From positions 4,903,001-4,967,000 of the forward strand of contig NZ_CP121650.1 in assembly GCF_029714405.1 (NCBI RefSeq): 64,000 bases of DNA. Reading direction: 5' to 3'. The notes beneath the pieces are model-generated. The model worked only from the letters and a program-made list of their open reading frames with translations, was not told the DNA's origin and made no database searches. How positions within the stretch are numbered: position 1 is the stretch's first letter; each line of letters opens with the position of its first letter. Shown piece after piece: positions 45,018-52,638 of the stretch. A program made the translations under genes and the position numbers. The stretch is from Bradyrhizobium sp. CB82. GTDB taxonomy: Bacteria; Pseudomonadota; Alphaproteobacteria; Rhizobiales; Xanthobacteraceae.

Positions 45018-45387
45018 CCGCGCTCAAAAACCATAGACTTCTGACTGTTCGATTCCGGATATAGGAGCCGGCGCAGCTAACAACGAAAACCCGCCGGCAT
45101 GGCGCCGACGGGCTTTCATGTCCGGTCACGGGTCAGAAGGGAGGCGAGGAATCCACCCGCGACCCCTTAAGCATGCCCGTCAATTGTTGATGAACTATTG
45201 CTGGAATTGCACGAGCACAGAACGCCTGGTTGCGGATGCACCAAAGGGCTTTGGGCGGCCTAAGGCGCAGGAGTTTCGAGCGCGTCTAGAAACTCCAGGC
45301 AAAGCCGCTCGAAGTGCCTGAGGCTCGTCGATGATGTGCTGATCCCGCCCCATGGCCGCGGATCAGAACTCCGGACGGAGTCGGCCG
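45018..45387. other. Intergenic stretch with imperfect hairpin and 51-bp repeat
   Basis: Near 45090-45112 CCCG and CGGG flank a GC-rich loop before CTTTC, a possible weak terminator for the CxxC gene. The second copy of the 51-bp repeat follows. No gene is convincing. Confidence 0.4.
45324..45374. repeat. 51-bp repeat, copy 2
   Basis: Direct repeat of 43763-43813 with one base difference. It lies just outside the 3' end of the next leftward gene. Confidence 0.8.
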
Positions 45388-45660
45388 TCAAGAGTCGGCA
45401 ACGTGGCGGGCTATCCGCCGCAGTGGATGCTTGAAACAGGCGGTGTTGTTGTCCATCCATCGCCGGGTGACCTCGTCGGTCCAGCCCGGGACGGCAAAGC
45501 CGGGGGTCGCCACGCCATGACCGGGAGCAATGAGTTGAGTGGGGGGAACGAATACATGCTGGCGCGTGCGCAATGGTGGTGTTGAGCGATGCACCGTGGC
45601 GGCGTTCCCCGCAGCACTCAGAGCAATCAATAGGCCCAGGGCCAAAACGGAGCGCATCAT
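45388..45660 (-). CDS. Small exported hypothetical protein (90 aa)
   Basis: MMRSVLALGLLIALSAAGNA is a clear signal peptide, likely cleaved after AGNAA. The mature part is basic and Pro-rich (VPPTQLIAPGHGVATPGFAV) and ends RRIARHVADS, with one Cys. No family is recognised. The double ATG at 45660/45657 leaves one residue of uncertainty. Confidence 0.55.
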   Translation of the reverse strand: MMRSVLALGLLIALSAAGNAATVHRSTPPLRTRQHVFVPPTQLIAPGHGVATPGFAVPGWTDEVTRRWMDNNTACFKHPLRRIARHVADS

Positions 45661-45872
45661 CGCTGTTTCCAATCGAGCGTTACCACCCAGGCATGTGGTT
45701 CGGCCGTCTATCACAGACTCCGGCGGGGCGTCGCTCGGTGTTGTCGTACCGCATATTTCCCGTCCACGGTGGCCTGGTCTTCTGGTACCGTCCCACGGTG
45801 CCCTAGTTCGTTTCCTTGCGAATGTGGCACGTTTGCCACCATCGCATTCCAGCCCGTGTCCATACTGCCGGG

Positions 45873-46097
45873 ATGGCCAAAAGGTTTGCGTACGGCGTTC
45901 ACATCGTTGCCGTAAACCACAATGGAAAGCTGGAGTATTGGGCGGCCGCTACTCATAGGTGGGAAGCCGTCGAAGCTGTGCGTAAGCGGTTGCCGGCCGG
46001 TGCGACAGCAAAGTTATCCAAGCGTTTTCTGACGCGAGAACAGCTTGCCGAATTAAAGCTGCGCCCCAATGAGGTTCGCCTCTGGAAGGATAGATAA
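45873..46097 (+). CDS. Small hypothetical protein (74 aa)
   Basis: MAKRFAYGVHIVAVNHNGKL starts a compact basic protein with EYWAAATHRWEAVEAVRKRL and the ending LRPNEVRLWKDR. The frame extends to 45816 but the ATG at 45873 fits better. A terminator follows directly. No signal or membrane segment. Function unknown. Confidence 0.55.
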   Translation: MAKRFAYGVHIVAVNHNGKLEYWAAATHRWEAVEAVRKRLPAGATAKLSKRFLTREQLAELKLRPNEVRLWKDR

Positions 46098-46125
46098 GAG
46101 GCCTCCTCAGTTGGCCGCCTCTTTT
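46096..46125 (+). terminator. Intrinsic terminator
   Basis: AAGAGGC (46096-46102) pairs with GCCTCTT (46117-46123) with a T-run of four. It overlaps the stop of the preceding small gene. Confidence 0.6.
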
Positions 46126-46216
46126 CCAAACCACAACCGGCGGTAGCTCGGCGCCGTCTCGGGCCACCACGAATCGAAAATTTGCGAGGTGTCGCGGCGA
46201 CTGCTTTGATGGTGGC

Positions 46217-46501
46217 ATGCGCAAGCCTAACCACGAGAACCGGACACCGGCCGGTCACCGCCCGATCAAGATCACCTTCGGCGACATGCGCGATATGGGC
46301 GTCCGCGGCGTCCTTGTCTACTGCGCCGACTATCGTTGCAGTCACCTTGTTGCCCTCAGCGCCGATCGCTGGTCCGACGACGTGCGGCTATCCGACGTCG
46401 AGCCGAGGTTCGTCTGCCGCGCCTGCGGCCGGCGTGGAGCGGATGTCCGGCCCGACTTCAATTGGAATAAGCCTATCGTCCCGGCTATGGGATATCGATG
46501 A
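46217..46501 (+). CDS. Small conserved protein with possible zinc ribbon (94 aa)
   Basis: MRKPNHENRTPAGHRPIKIT begins a protein of a type common in Bradyrhizobium islands. It contains DMRDMGVRGVLVYCADYRC and later VEPRFVCRACGRRGADVRP, giving two Cys pairs (CxxxxC and CxxC) that could bind zinc. Its stop overlaps the next start (ATGA). Function unknown; nucleic-acid contact is possible. Confidence 0.65.
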   Translation: MRKPNHENRTPAGHRPIKITFGDMRDMGVRGVLVYCADYRCSHLVALSADRWSDDVRLSDVEPRFVCRACGRRGADVRPDFNWNKPIVPAMGYR

Positions 46502-46560
46502 AGTTCACCGCCGAACGTCCCTTCGCCAACCGGAAAGCCGCCGCGCGCAAGCGTAGCGAC
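46498..46560 (+). pseudogene. 5' remnant of a small gene
   Basis: MKFTAERPFANRKAAARK matches, from memory, the start of a widespread small Bradyrhizobium protein that normally continues about 60-80 residues. Here the similarity stops after about 20 codons and the frame runs into DNA that encodes a convergent gene on the other strand. The ATGA overlap with the previous gene suggests a former operon. Confidence 0.4.
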
Positions 46561-46566
46561 TTCCTG

Positions 46567-46769
46567 TCATTTGGCCCAGTCGCCCCCGTAGAGACGTGTC
46601 ATCACGCCGTAGGCCCGACGGATGAACAGGCGTTCGACAACCATGCCGGAAACATAGGCTGCCACGAGCGCCAATCCGCAGGCGAGTTTAGCAAGTCAAA
46701 GTAAATGTTGATGGCGGCTCCGGTCAGCATGACGACCACCATGACGGCATTACGGACAATTTGAAACAT
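46567..46769 (-). pseudogene. Frameshifted small membrane protein gene
   Basis: The ATG at 46769 has GGGAGGGAAA directly upstream. The frame reads MFQIVRNAVMVVVMLTGAAI then NIYFDL, after which the coding sense continues one frame away as AKLACGLALVAAYVSGMVVE and ends LYGGDWAK before TGA 46567-46569. The whole is 203 bases, one short of 68 codons, so a one-base deletion near the codons for DL-AK explains it. Intact, it would be a two-helix membrane protein of 67 residues. Confidence 0.65.
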
Positions 46770-46970
46770 TTTCCCTCCCAGCCCGGGAGGAACCTACCAA
46801 AACAAACCCCAAGGCGACAAGTCGAGCCACGCTTTACCTGCACTACCTGGGGGCGGGCTGTCACAAACCTGTGGCATAGGCATTGCACGATCAAAATCGA
46901 CTGAGATTTCAGTGCTCAGTTAGAAAAGAGCGGTGCCGGGTCAGAAAAGCTTATCTGCGGAGCCCACCCC

Positions 46971-47207
46971 ATGCCATCGACGACCATTGAATTGATCGTT
47001 TCTGCTTATGTACGTTTGAAGAACCGGCGAGCGCTGGATGATATGCGTGAACTTCGGCATCGGCTGCTCAAAGATCTGCAGGCCGCGTCCGGCTTCGATT
47101 CGCGTCAGGCCTTGGAGCAGGTTCAGAAGGACCTGCGAATAATCGAGGAAGGGCTAGCCCAGCTCCGATCGCCACAAGCGATGCTACCCGAGAGCGAGTG
47201 GCACTGA
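46971..47207 (+). CDS. Small helical hypothetical protein (78 aa)
   Basis: MPSTTIELIVSAYVRLKNRR is followed by a strongly helical stretch (ALDDMRELRHRLLKDLQAAS and ALEQVQKDLRIIEEGLAQLR), probably a coiled coil or helical hairpin. GGAG stands nine bases before the ATG. An AT-rich region with possible promoter precedes it. Function unknown. Confidence 0.6.
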   Translation: MPSTTIELIVSAYVRLKNRRALDDMRELRHRLLKDLQAASGFDSRQALEQVQKDLRIIEEGLAQLRSPQAMLPESEWH

Positions 47208-47276
47208 ACCGGCGTGCACAAAAAAAACGACCCCGCCAGCGCGAACGAAAATGAAAGAGGCCTCAGTTGGGCGGCC

Positions 47277-47441
47277 CTACTCTCGCTGTCTGTCCGCTTG
47301 CTGACGCGCTTCCAGCCAATCAGCAATGGCCTTGTACTCGCGCTCCATTTTTTCGAGTTCTTCTCTGGTCTCTTTGTGCCCTGTAATTGCAGCCTGCAAA
47401 TGACACTCGCGCTCCAATGCGCGGTACTTTCGGTGTGGCAT
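47277..47441 (-). CDS. 54-residue coiled-coil protein
   Basis: The ATG at 47441 has GGGAGG seven bases upstream and opens MPHRKYRALERECHLQAAIT, followed by GHKETREELEKMEREYKAIA and DWLEARQQADRQRE. The heptad-like charged pattern indicates a single long helix or coiled coil. Its good ribosome site and protein-like composition support it despite its small size. Confidence 0.6.
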   Translation of the reverse strand: MPHRKYRALERECHLQAAITGHKETREELEKMEREYKAIADWLEARQQADRQRE

Positions 47442-47494
47442 CGATGCCTCCCTCAAGTGAGGCCCTTTTTAGCCGACGCTCTATGGACGAGAAC

Positions 47495-47680
47495 TTAACT
47501 AGGATAATCGCTGGCGATTTCCCCAGTTGGTTGGACCTCATTAGGGAAGGGCTCCTGAGTCTTTCGACCCAAGAATATGTCAGCCCTAGTTGTCCTAAGA
47601 AGTTCGGAAGAGCGCGCGCACACCTCGCGTGCTTGCTTGGCAAGTTTCTCAAACCAAGTGTCGATTGAAGGTTCGTCCAT
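47495..47680 (-). CDS. Small hypothetical protein (61 aa)
   Basis: The ATG at 47680 has AAAGGGAC immediately upstream. MDEPSIDTWFEKLAKQAREV begins an amphipathic helix, followed by a basic middle and the ending PTGEIASDYPS. The frame continues to 47725 upstream, but the inner ATG has the better site. Function unknown. Confidence 0.45.
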   Translation of the reverse strand: MDEPSIDTWFEKLAKQAREVCARSSELLRTTRADIFLGRKTQEPFPNEVQPTGEIASDYPS

Positions 47681-47786
47681 GTCCCTTTCCCATGTAGGCG
47701 GGAGCGCAATCGGCCTCTCAGCCACCGACGCCTACGGACACAGCCTTGGCCGGTGATACGAGTAAACTACCACAAATCGCATTAGT

Positions 47787-48048
47787 TCAAAGGCCCTTTT
47801 CTTCCGGTGGTTCGGGACGCCAAACCTTGGGGACCTCGATCCTGAGCAGCGCTTCCGATCTGGCAATCTGCTCGTACGAGCGGCGTAGCCTTTCCTGCAC
47901 ATGATGTTCGTTGGCAGCGCTGGCGCGCTCTAAATGCGCGGCAACGTAGCGCTGCAACCATTCCCGGTCCTCTGACGACTTGGGCCACTCCCCCGGCTTA
48001 CAGCACGGGATATTAACCCATGTTACGCCGGCTGGTTCCGGCAGCCGC
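47787..48048 (-). pseudogene. Start-less reading frame, probable remnant
   Basis: The frame reads AGVTWVNIPCCKPGEWPKSS, then DREWLQRYVAAHLERASAAN and RSEALLRIEVPKVWRPEPPE before TGA 47787-47789. It looks like real protein, but no ATG, GTG or TTG with a ribosome site is in frame before an upstream TAG. It overlaps the open frame of the rightward DUF6894 gene only in the latter's unlikely extension. Probably a 5'-truncated gene. Confidence 0.4.
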
Positions 48049-48139
48049 CCTGACCTTGCCGGCTAGAAGCGGCTCTCGGGGGGCACTAGGAACAGGTGAA
48101 GGGGTGCTGGGTTGGCTCGCGGCGCGTGGAGACGTTGCT

Positions 48140-48376
48140 GTGATCCGCTACTTTTTCGACATCAGGGACGGTGCCGAGCTTTACCCGGACGAAGAAGGTC
48201 TAGAACTGCCGAATGAACGGGCCGCCGAAATCGAGGCCGCGCATACCTTGGCCGCCATGGCGAGAGATGCGACTGATTTGGGCGATCGCCATGACACCGC
48301 CATCGAGGTCCGCACGGAAGCCGGTCCGGTCTTTCAACTTGCCCTCGTGTTTGAAGTCAACCGGTTGAAGAATTAG
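48140..48376 (+). CDS. DUF6894-type small protein
   Basis: A GTG at 48140 with GGAG upstream opens 78 codons: IRYFFDIRDGAELYPDEEGL, then ELPNERAAEIEAAHTLAAMA, and a strand-rich end (IEVRTEAGPVFQLALVFEV). This pattern is the DUF6894 family, short proteins abundant in Bradyrhizobium and of unknown function. A longer frame from 48020 has poor composition. A diverged, broken relative lies at 53930. Confidence 0.72.
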   Translation: MIRYFFDIRDGAELYPDEEGLELPNERAAEIEAAHTLAAMARDATDLGDRHDTAIEVRTEAGPVFQLALVFEVNRLKN

Positions 48377-48413
48377 GCCGCTGACGGTCACCGAGATTTT
48401 CAAGGAGTTTTCC

Positions 48414-48620
48414 ATGGCCCATTGTCTGGTTGTGCGAGCCGCTGGAAGCCAACTAGATAGGTTGCGCGAAGAGGCATCTCGTATTTCACGAGGAAATCAA
48501 ATCGACTGGTGGGTTGAACGCGGTGACAGTGGGACGCGGTTTTGCTTTGAGACCGCGGAAGCGAAACAAACGTTTGCCTCAATCTGCGAAAACTTCGCCA
48601 TTCCGTGCCTTGACGCCTAG
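48414..48620 (+). CDS. Small hypothetical protein (68 aa)
   Basis: AAGGAG seven bases before the ATG is a near-ideal ribosome site. MAHCLVVRAAGSQLDRLREE continues IDWWVERGDSGTRFCFETAE and ends FAIPCLDA. It is soluble and probably alpha/beta. It follows the DUF6894 gene by 37 bases and may be co-transcribed. Function unknown. Confidence 0.6.
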   Translation: MAHCLVVRAAGSQLDRLREEASRISRGNQIDWWVERGDSGTRFCFETAEAKQTFASICENFAIPCLDA

Positions 48621-48668
48621 CGAAACGAAGTCCGCCAGCGGACGGTCGGGGCTATGGATCGCCCGCCC

Positions 48669-48688
48669 GGTCACCGCCCGTGGTGACC
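48669..48688. repeat. GGTCACC-N6-GGTGACC palindrome
   Basis: Perfect seven-base arms around GCCCGT. It matches the end of the CxxC protein genes and may be the remnant of a third copy of that gene's 3' end. Confidence 0.65.
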
Positions 48689-48726
48689 ACCCGCCAAGCA
48701 AGCACGCGAGGTGTCCGCGCGCGCGA

Positions 48727-48782
48727 AGGGTCTCACGGGTGGTGGTCAGATTGGTGAGCGGCGCGCGGTGGATTTTTTGTTT
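48727..48782. repeat. Dispersed intergenic repeat, partly inverted copy
   Basis: GGGTCTCACGGGTGGTGGTC is the reverse complement of the core found at 54225 and 44251, while the following GCGGTGGATTTT is in direct orientation, so this copy has been rearranged. Confidence 0.55.
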
Positions 48783-49077
48783 CTGATCAGCCACCACAGC
48801 CCAGGCGCGCCTCACTAATCCAAATTGGATAGTGACTTTCTGATCGGCGATCGAAAAAGACCCGGCCTCAGGCAGGGGAAGAAGCCCGAAGCCAGGTGAA
48901 GTTCACTACCTTAGCTCCGAACGAGTACGCGAGCGCCCATCCGAAGCACGGACGAAACAACGATCGGGACAGGGTGTTCCAAGCGGCCCTTGCGGCATTT
49001 AGGAACGAAGGCTTCGGAAGCAGGTTGCCAGTTCGGTGCTTGATCTTGAACCGTCAGGTACCATCTCTGCGTGACAT

Positions 49078-49107
49078 GGCCCCAGCTTTCCCCCCTGAGC
49101 TGGGGCC
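49078..49107 (+). terminator. Strong hairpin, possible terminator
   Basis: GGCCCCAGCT (49078-49087) pairs perfectly with AGCTGGGGCC (49098-49107), followed by TCTTCATT, a poor T-run. It lies about 60 bases before the ligase-like gene; it may end upstream transcription or fold in the leader. Confidence 0.45.
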
Positions 49108-49168
49108 TCTTCATTGGGCCGCCAAGCGAGATTCGCATTCCCGAAGGGCGAAGCCTATCTTCTGCCCC

Positions 49169-49765
49169 ATGCGCTTCGAGTTTTGCCTACCGATGCTTGG
49201 CAAGGCTGTTCCAGCCGGCGCCGAGTGGTTTCATGAAGTAAAATACGACGGATATCGCCTTCGTGTTGAGCGCGATGGCGACCGCGTGCGGCTGATCACC
49301 AAGGGCGGGTATGACTGGACGCGACGCTTCCCATGGATCGTGGAAGCCGCGCTGAAGAACCGCGAGCAGCACTTCGTTATCGATGGCGAGGCCGTCATTC
49401 TAGGTGTGGATGGGATCTCGGACTTCGACGCGCTGCACTCCGGCAAACACAATACCGAGGTGCAGTTGTGCGCCTTCGACGTGCTCGCGACTGGCGGCGA
49501 TGATCTCCGCGCGCTACCACTCTCAATGCGCAAGGCCAACCTGGAACGGTTGCTCCGCGGCAGGCCGGATGGGATCTTCATCAACCCGTTCGAGACCGGC
49601 GCCATTGGTCCCGATCTCTTCCGCGCCGCCTGCAGCATGGGGCTCGAGGAATTGGTTTCGAAGCGTAGTGACCGACCCTACCGAGGCGGCCGGTCCAAGA
49701 ATTGGCTCAAGGTGAAGAACCGTAGCCATCCCGCCATAGTGCGCGTCAAGGAAGCCTTCGCGTGA
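49169..49765 (+). CDS. Minimal ATP-dependent DNA-ligase-like adenylation protein (copy 2, intact)
   Basis: This 198-residue protein consists of a nucleotidyltransferase domain only. Motif I is KYDGYR with the adenylated Lys at 25. Motif III is FVIDGEAVILGVDGISDF, motif IV LEELVSKRSDRPYRGGRSKN, and motif V WLKVKNRSHP. The OB-fold domain of true ligases is missing, so it may adenylate itself or an end but needs a partner to seal DNA, or may be a shorter functional ligase. Small genes of this type occur in several copies in Bradyrhizobium. The start at 49169 matches the family N-terminus. The next gene overlaps its stop. Confidence 0.75.
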   Translation: MRFEFCLPMLGKAVPAGAEWFHEVKYDGYRLRVERDGDRVRLITKGGYDWTRRFPWIVEAALKNREQHFVIDGEAVILGVDGISDFDALHSGKHNTEVQLCAFDVLATGGDDLRALPLSMRKANLERLLRGRPDGIFINPFETGAIGPDLFRAACSMGLEELVSKRSDRPYRGGRSKNWLKVKNRSHPAIVRVKEAFA

Positions 49766-49950
49766 ACCGCATCCGCATCATCAAGCACGAGGCCGTCCCC
49801 GACTGCGGAAGGTTCGAGGTGCGCTTCCCGGACGGGCGGCCATCCAAATATTTTTACTGGGATGACCTCCCAAGCCGCCGCACGACGCCCCGAGCTACCA
49901 GAGCCGAAATCGCGGTCGCTGTGCTCCTTCGAATTGCTCAAACAGGTTGA
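49762..49950 (+). CDS. Small conserved protein overlapping the ligase-like gene
   Basis: A GTG at 49762 overlaps the ligase stop (GTGA) and opens NRIRIIKHEAVPDCGRFEVR then FPDGRPSKYFYWDDLPSRR, a compact beta-rich protein type seen in Bradyrhizobium. The last 25 residues look out of frame with the usual ending, so a late frameshift is possible. The overlap implies translational coupling with the ligase-like gene. Function unknown. Confidence 0.55.
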   Translation: MNRIRIIKHEAVPDCGRFEVRFPDGRPSKYFYWDDLPSRRTTPRATRAEIAVAVLLRIAQTG

Positions 49951-50093
49951 TGGGAAAGGCGCCAGAACAGACAAACCTAGTGAGGTCGCCCATACTAAGT
50001 TGACGCAGAATGAAGTACGCAATCGCCCAGCTCGAAAGGGCGATCGCTTTGCCGCTGTTTCCCTGCAGCAGCCCGCGCGAAGATTGGAAATTC

Positions 50094-50444
50094 TTATGGC
50101 TTACTCAATGTTTCTGCAATCGCGGCCCTCGCCCATTTGACGCTGGCGGCGAAAACCTCGGCCTCGCGCATAGTCCGAACCATCACTACCGGCTTGTCGG
50201 CATCCATGATCGCAAGGCATGTGATCATTTTCTTCGTCCGATTGCCGTGCTTGAACCGGCCCACCCAGCGGCCGGCGACCTTGATCTGGTTTTTGCTGCG
50301 GTGGTCGACATTGTCCTTGCCCACCGTGGCCTTGATCGCGTCGATCATGACCGGGATGACCGGCACGAATTTCGCGACGTGCGGCTTGCCGCGGGCAGCG
50401 CGGGCTTTCAGGTATGCAACATCGACTGGCTTGATCTTTCTCAT
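50094..50444 (-). CDS. Basic hypothetical protein (116 aa)
   Basis: The ATG at 50444, with GAAGG upstream, starts MRKIKPVDVAYLKARAARGK, followed by PVIPVMIDAIKATVGKDNVD and VKWARAAIAETLSKP. The central region HRSKNQIKVAGRWVGRFKHG is strongly basic. Upstream extension of the frame is rejected for composition. No family recognised; nucleic-acid binding is possible from charge only. Confidence 0.55.
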   Translation of the reverse strand: MRKIKPVDVAYLKARAARGKPHVAKFVPVIPVMIDAIKATVGKDNVDHRSKNQIKVAGRWVGRFKHGNRTKKMITCLAIMDADKPVVMVRTMREAEVFAASVKWARAAIAETLSKP

Positions 50445-50936
50445 ATCATCACCTTCAATAAATCGAACTTTCGACAACCTTGCAGAACAAACATAGCACG
50501 GGCGAGTTGGCGCGTGCGCTTTTTGGTGCTCATGCCCACTAATTGAGCCTGGGCTGCCGCAAATGTTGTTGCTAGACTTAGGACGGGGATACCCTGGGTT
50601 TGTGCACGTCCCCAAATGACCAAGGCTGATCGCGTGTTTATCACGCCACCCACAAGCTCGTCCGCAGTTTCCGAAACTAGTTTCGCTTCCTTGGCCGAGG
50701 CCGAGGAGGCGCTCGAGCGGCAGGCTTCCGGCGCGTCCCGGATACCTGCGACTGGACGAACGCAGCCGGCGACGATGCCGGAATTTATGCGATCGAGGGG
50801 CGTTACGGTGCCGTGAAATCATGGCGCCTCGAGATTAGCCGGCGCCAGCGCGATCTCGACAAGAAGACCAGCACGCCAACCGTCACAGGCCTTCACAGGC
50901 GCGCGTTCTGACAGGGCTTGCCGCAGTCGCCCCGGC
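50445..50936. other. Decayed stretch with small remnants
   Basis: A frame at 50616-50816 starts MTKADRVFITPPTSSSAVSE, an opening seen in small Bradyrhizobium exported proteins, but no continuation fits. Another frame near 50755-50910 (DDAGIYAIEGRYGAVKSWRL) also looks like a coding relic. No intact gene can be supported. Confidence 0.4.
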
Positions 50937-51674
50937 TTGCAGCAATCGCGTCAGCGCCCGCCCTGGCTGGCGTCAGATAGTGAGGCGTCATCTCTCTGGC
51001 ACGAGCGTCAGCTCCACGTCGAGAAGCAGCGTCGGTTCGTCGCCGCTTACCGGGAGGCGGACAAAAAATTGCCGGATTGGGCCAAGGCCGGCCCGCGCCT
51101 GATCGACCATGAGGGGTTATGCGGGGAGGAATCAGCTTGGCCGCTTGATCCGGAAGTCTTGCCGCCCGATCACCCCGGAGTGTGGCGCCTTGTGCGACCC
51201 TCGATTTACGAGGTGAAGGAGCAATTCGAGAGCTTCGTCAGAACCACCCGGCCCGAGTTCGCCGGCTATGAATCTCTTCGCGCCAAGGCGCGCGCCACGA
51301 TGCGCAAGCGTATCCGAAAGATTGTTGCCCGACTGCGGGAGCGCGATCGGCTCTACGACGAGTCGGGTCTGCACTCGCTCGATGGGCAAATCACTGCTGA
51401 GTGCGATTGCATCTTTGACATAGAGCAGACGCTGGAAAGTCTCGATCCGTCGCCGGCTAAATTTGCGGCGCAGCTGCTGGCCCAGGTCGACTCCGAGTGT
51501 AGCCGAGACGCGTTCGCATGGGGCGACGGCTATTGCTCCATCATGGCAGTGGCCACCACAGCACTCGAGGCGTTGCTTCCGAGCTTGTCCACCGGCTTGA
51601 TCCGCGACCACGCAGCCTTCTTCGTCGCCAATCCCTATACGCCGCTCGCGGAGATGCCGTTTACCTCATACTAG
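50937..51674 (+). CDS. Hypothetical protein (about 245 aa)
   Basis: The frame opens with a TTG at 50937; the true start is unsure. Content from SLWHERQLHVEKQRRFVAAY through a helical basic middle (SLRAKARATMRKRIRKIVAR) to MAVATTALEALLPSLSTGLI is protein-like, with an acidic Cys pair (ECDCIFDIEQTLESL). It may be soluble and helical. No family is recognised. A strong hairpin follows it. Confidence 0.55.
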   Translation: MQQSRQRPPWLASDSEASSLWHERQLHVEKQRRFVAAYREADKKLPDWAKAGPRLIDHEGLCGEESAWPLDPEVLPPDHPGVWRLVRPSIYEVKEQFESFVRTTRPEFAGYESLRAKARATMRKRIRKIVARLRERDRLYDESGLHSLDGQITAECDCIFDIEQTLESLDPSPAKFAAQLLAQVDSECSRDAFAWGDGYCSIMAVATTALEALLPSLSTGLIRDHAAFFVANPYTPLAEMPFTSY

Positions 51675-51694
51675 GCCGCCAGATCGGAACGACT

Positions 51695-51724
51695 GAGGCC
51701 CGCCGGTTCATGCTGGCGGGCCTC
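51695..51724. terminator. Hairpin between convergent genes
   Basis: GAGGCCCGCC (51695-51704) pairs perfectly with GGCGGGCCTC (51715-51724). It lies between the convergent ends of the 245-residue gene and the DUF3037 gene. There is no T-run, so it is a probable but not certain terminator. Confidence 0.55.
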
Positions 51725-51741
51725 TGCCAAGCACGCCAACC

Positions 51742-52638
51742 TTAGTCGGGCTTTTTCAATTCAACAGTCACTTGGACCGTATTGCGCCCTGGGAGGTGCC
51801 CGTGCGCCCTCACCTCGTCTTCGATTCGGTGCACGAAATCGTCAAGCTGATCTTCTTCAAATACTTCCGGTTCGTTTGGCGCTTGGCGAAGGATCTTCTT
51901 TGCCACTTCATAGGCATCCTTCAGGCGGTCATCAGTCGGCGCCCCAACAAAGAAGTGCGGTTTGAAGGGTTCGCTCCGACCATCTGCGACGACCGCCGCC
52001 AAATGCCCCAACCACTCTCTTGCTTTCCCCTTGATGCTATCTGCTTCGGCAAGATCGAAAGATACGGGCTCATAGACATGCCACTGCCCATTCTTCCACG
52101 CGTGCTTGAAGGTCACGTCGTCAAGAGCGCCGCTAATGACTTTCTCTTGTAGAATGTCTGCTAAATTTAGTTCCTCTAACTTCGCAACAACTGGTCGCCA
52201 AATTTCTTCGTCCGATCGGCGGTGTGTGGATCTTTGATCGTAGCGAGCCACGAATTGACTATAGAGCCTATCGAAAGTTTCTTGGACGTTCGCGGAAAAA
52301 CCGCCACCAATAGACGACCACTGGAGAGAGCTGTCGTCATGAGGAACAGCTTCTCTGGCAACGGACTCTATGGATTCTTGACGGAAAAGCTCCGAAGTTT
52401 TTTTGCGCCTTGCAATTCTTCTAAAGCCGTACCGCACGTTAGCCATCGTCGCGACGAAGGCCTCCCGGTCCAGGTCTGGAAAGACGCCGCGGAGTCGCCC
52501 CATCGTGCTTCTCGTTCGCGCCAACACGCGCCCTTCTTCGGGCACGTACAAGACGACGCCGACGTTAATAAATTCTTCGGTGAGCACATCGTGCACGTAG
52601 CGAAGGATGACAAAGCTGTATCGTTGCTTGTCCTTCAT
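51742..52638 (-). CDS. DUF3037 domain protein
   Basis: This 298-residue protein starts MKDKQRYSFVILRYVHDVLT and continues EFINVGVVLYVPEEGRVLAR, the DUF3037 signature (a short conserved N-terminal domain of about 120 residues). A longer C-terminal part follows, with LNLADILQEKVISGALDDVT and HFFVGAPTDDRLKDAYEVAK, ending in a basic strand. DUF3037 has no known function and frequently adjoins a HipA-like kinase gene. Its ATG overlaps the kinase stop by four bases, so the two are translated together. Confidence 0.85.
   Translation of the reverse strand: MKDKQRYSFVILRYVHDVLTEEFINVGVVLYVPEEGRVLARTRSTMGRLRGVFPDLDREAFVATMANVRYGFRRIARRKKTSELFRQESIESVAREAVPHDDSSLQWSSIGGGFSANVQETFDRLYSQFVARYDQRSTHRRSDEEIWRPVVAKLEELNLADILQEKVISGALDDVTFKHAWKNGQWHVYEPVSFDLAEADSIKGKAREWLGHLAAVVADGRSEPFKPHFFVGAPTDDRLKDAYEVAKKILRQAPNEPEVFEEDQLDDFVHRIEDEVRAHGHLPGRNTVQVTVELKKPD

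Larger units (their letters stand above)
48621..49168. other. Non-coding stretch with repeats and a hairpin
   Basis: It contains the GGTCACC palindrome, a partly inverted copy of the ATCTGACC repeat (48727-48782) and a strong hairpin at 49078. The open frame running from 48896 into the ligase gene has no ribosome site or family-like content. Confidence 0.5.

Noticed and set aside
48020..48139. N-terminal extension of the DUF6894 gene from ATG 48020
   Set aside because: The extension (RRLVPAAALTLPARSGS...) does not resemble the family; the GTG at 48140 has a ribosome site and gives the usual N-terminus.
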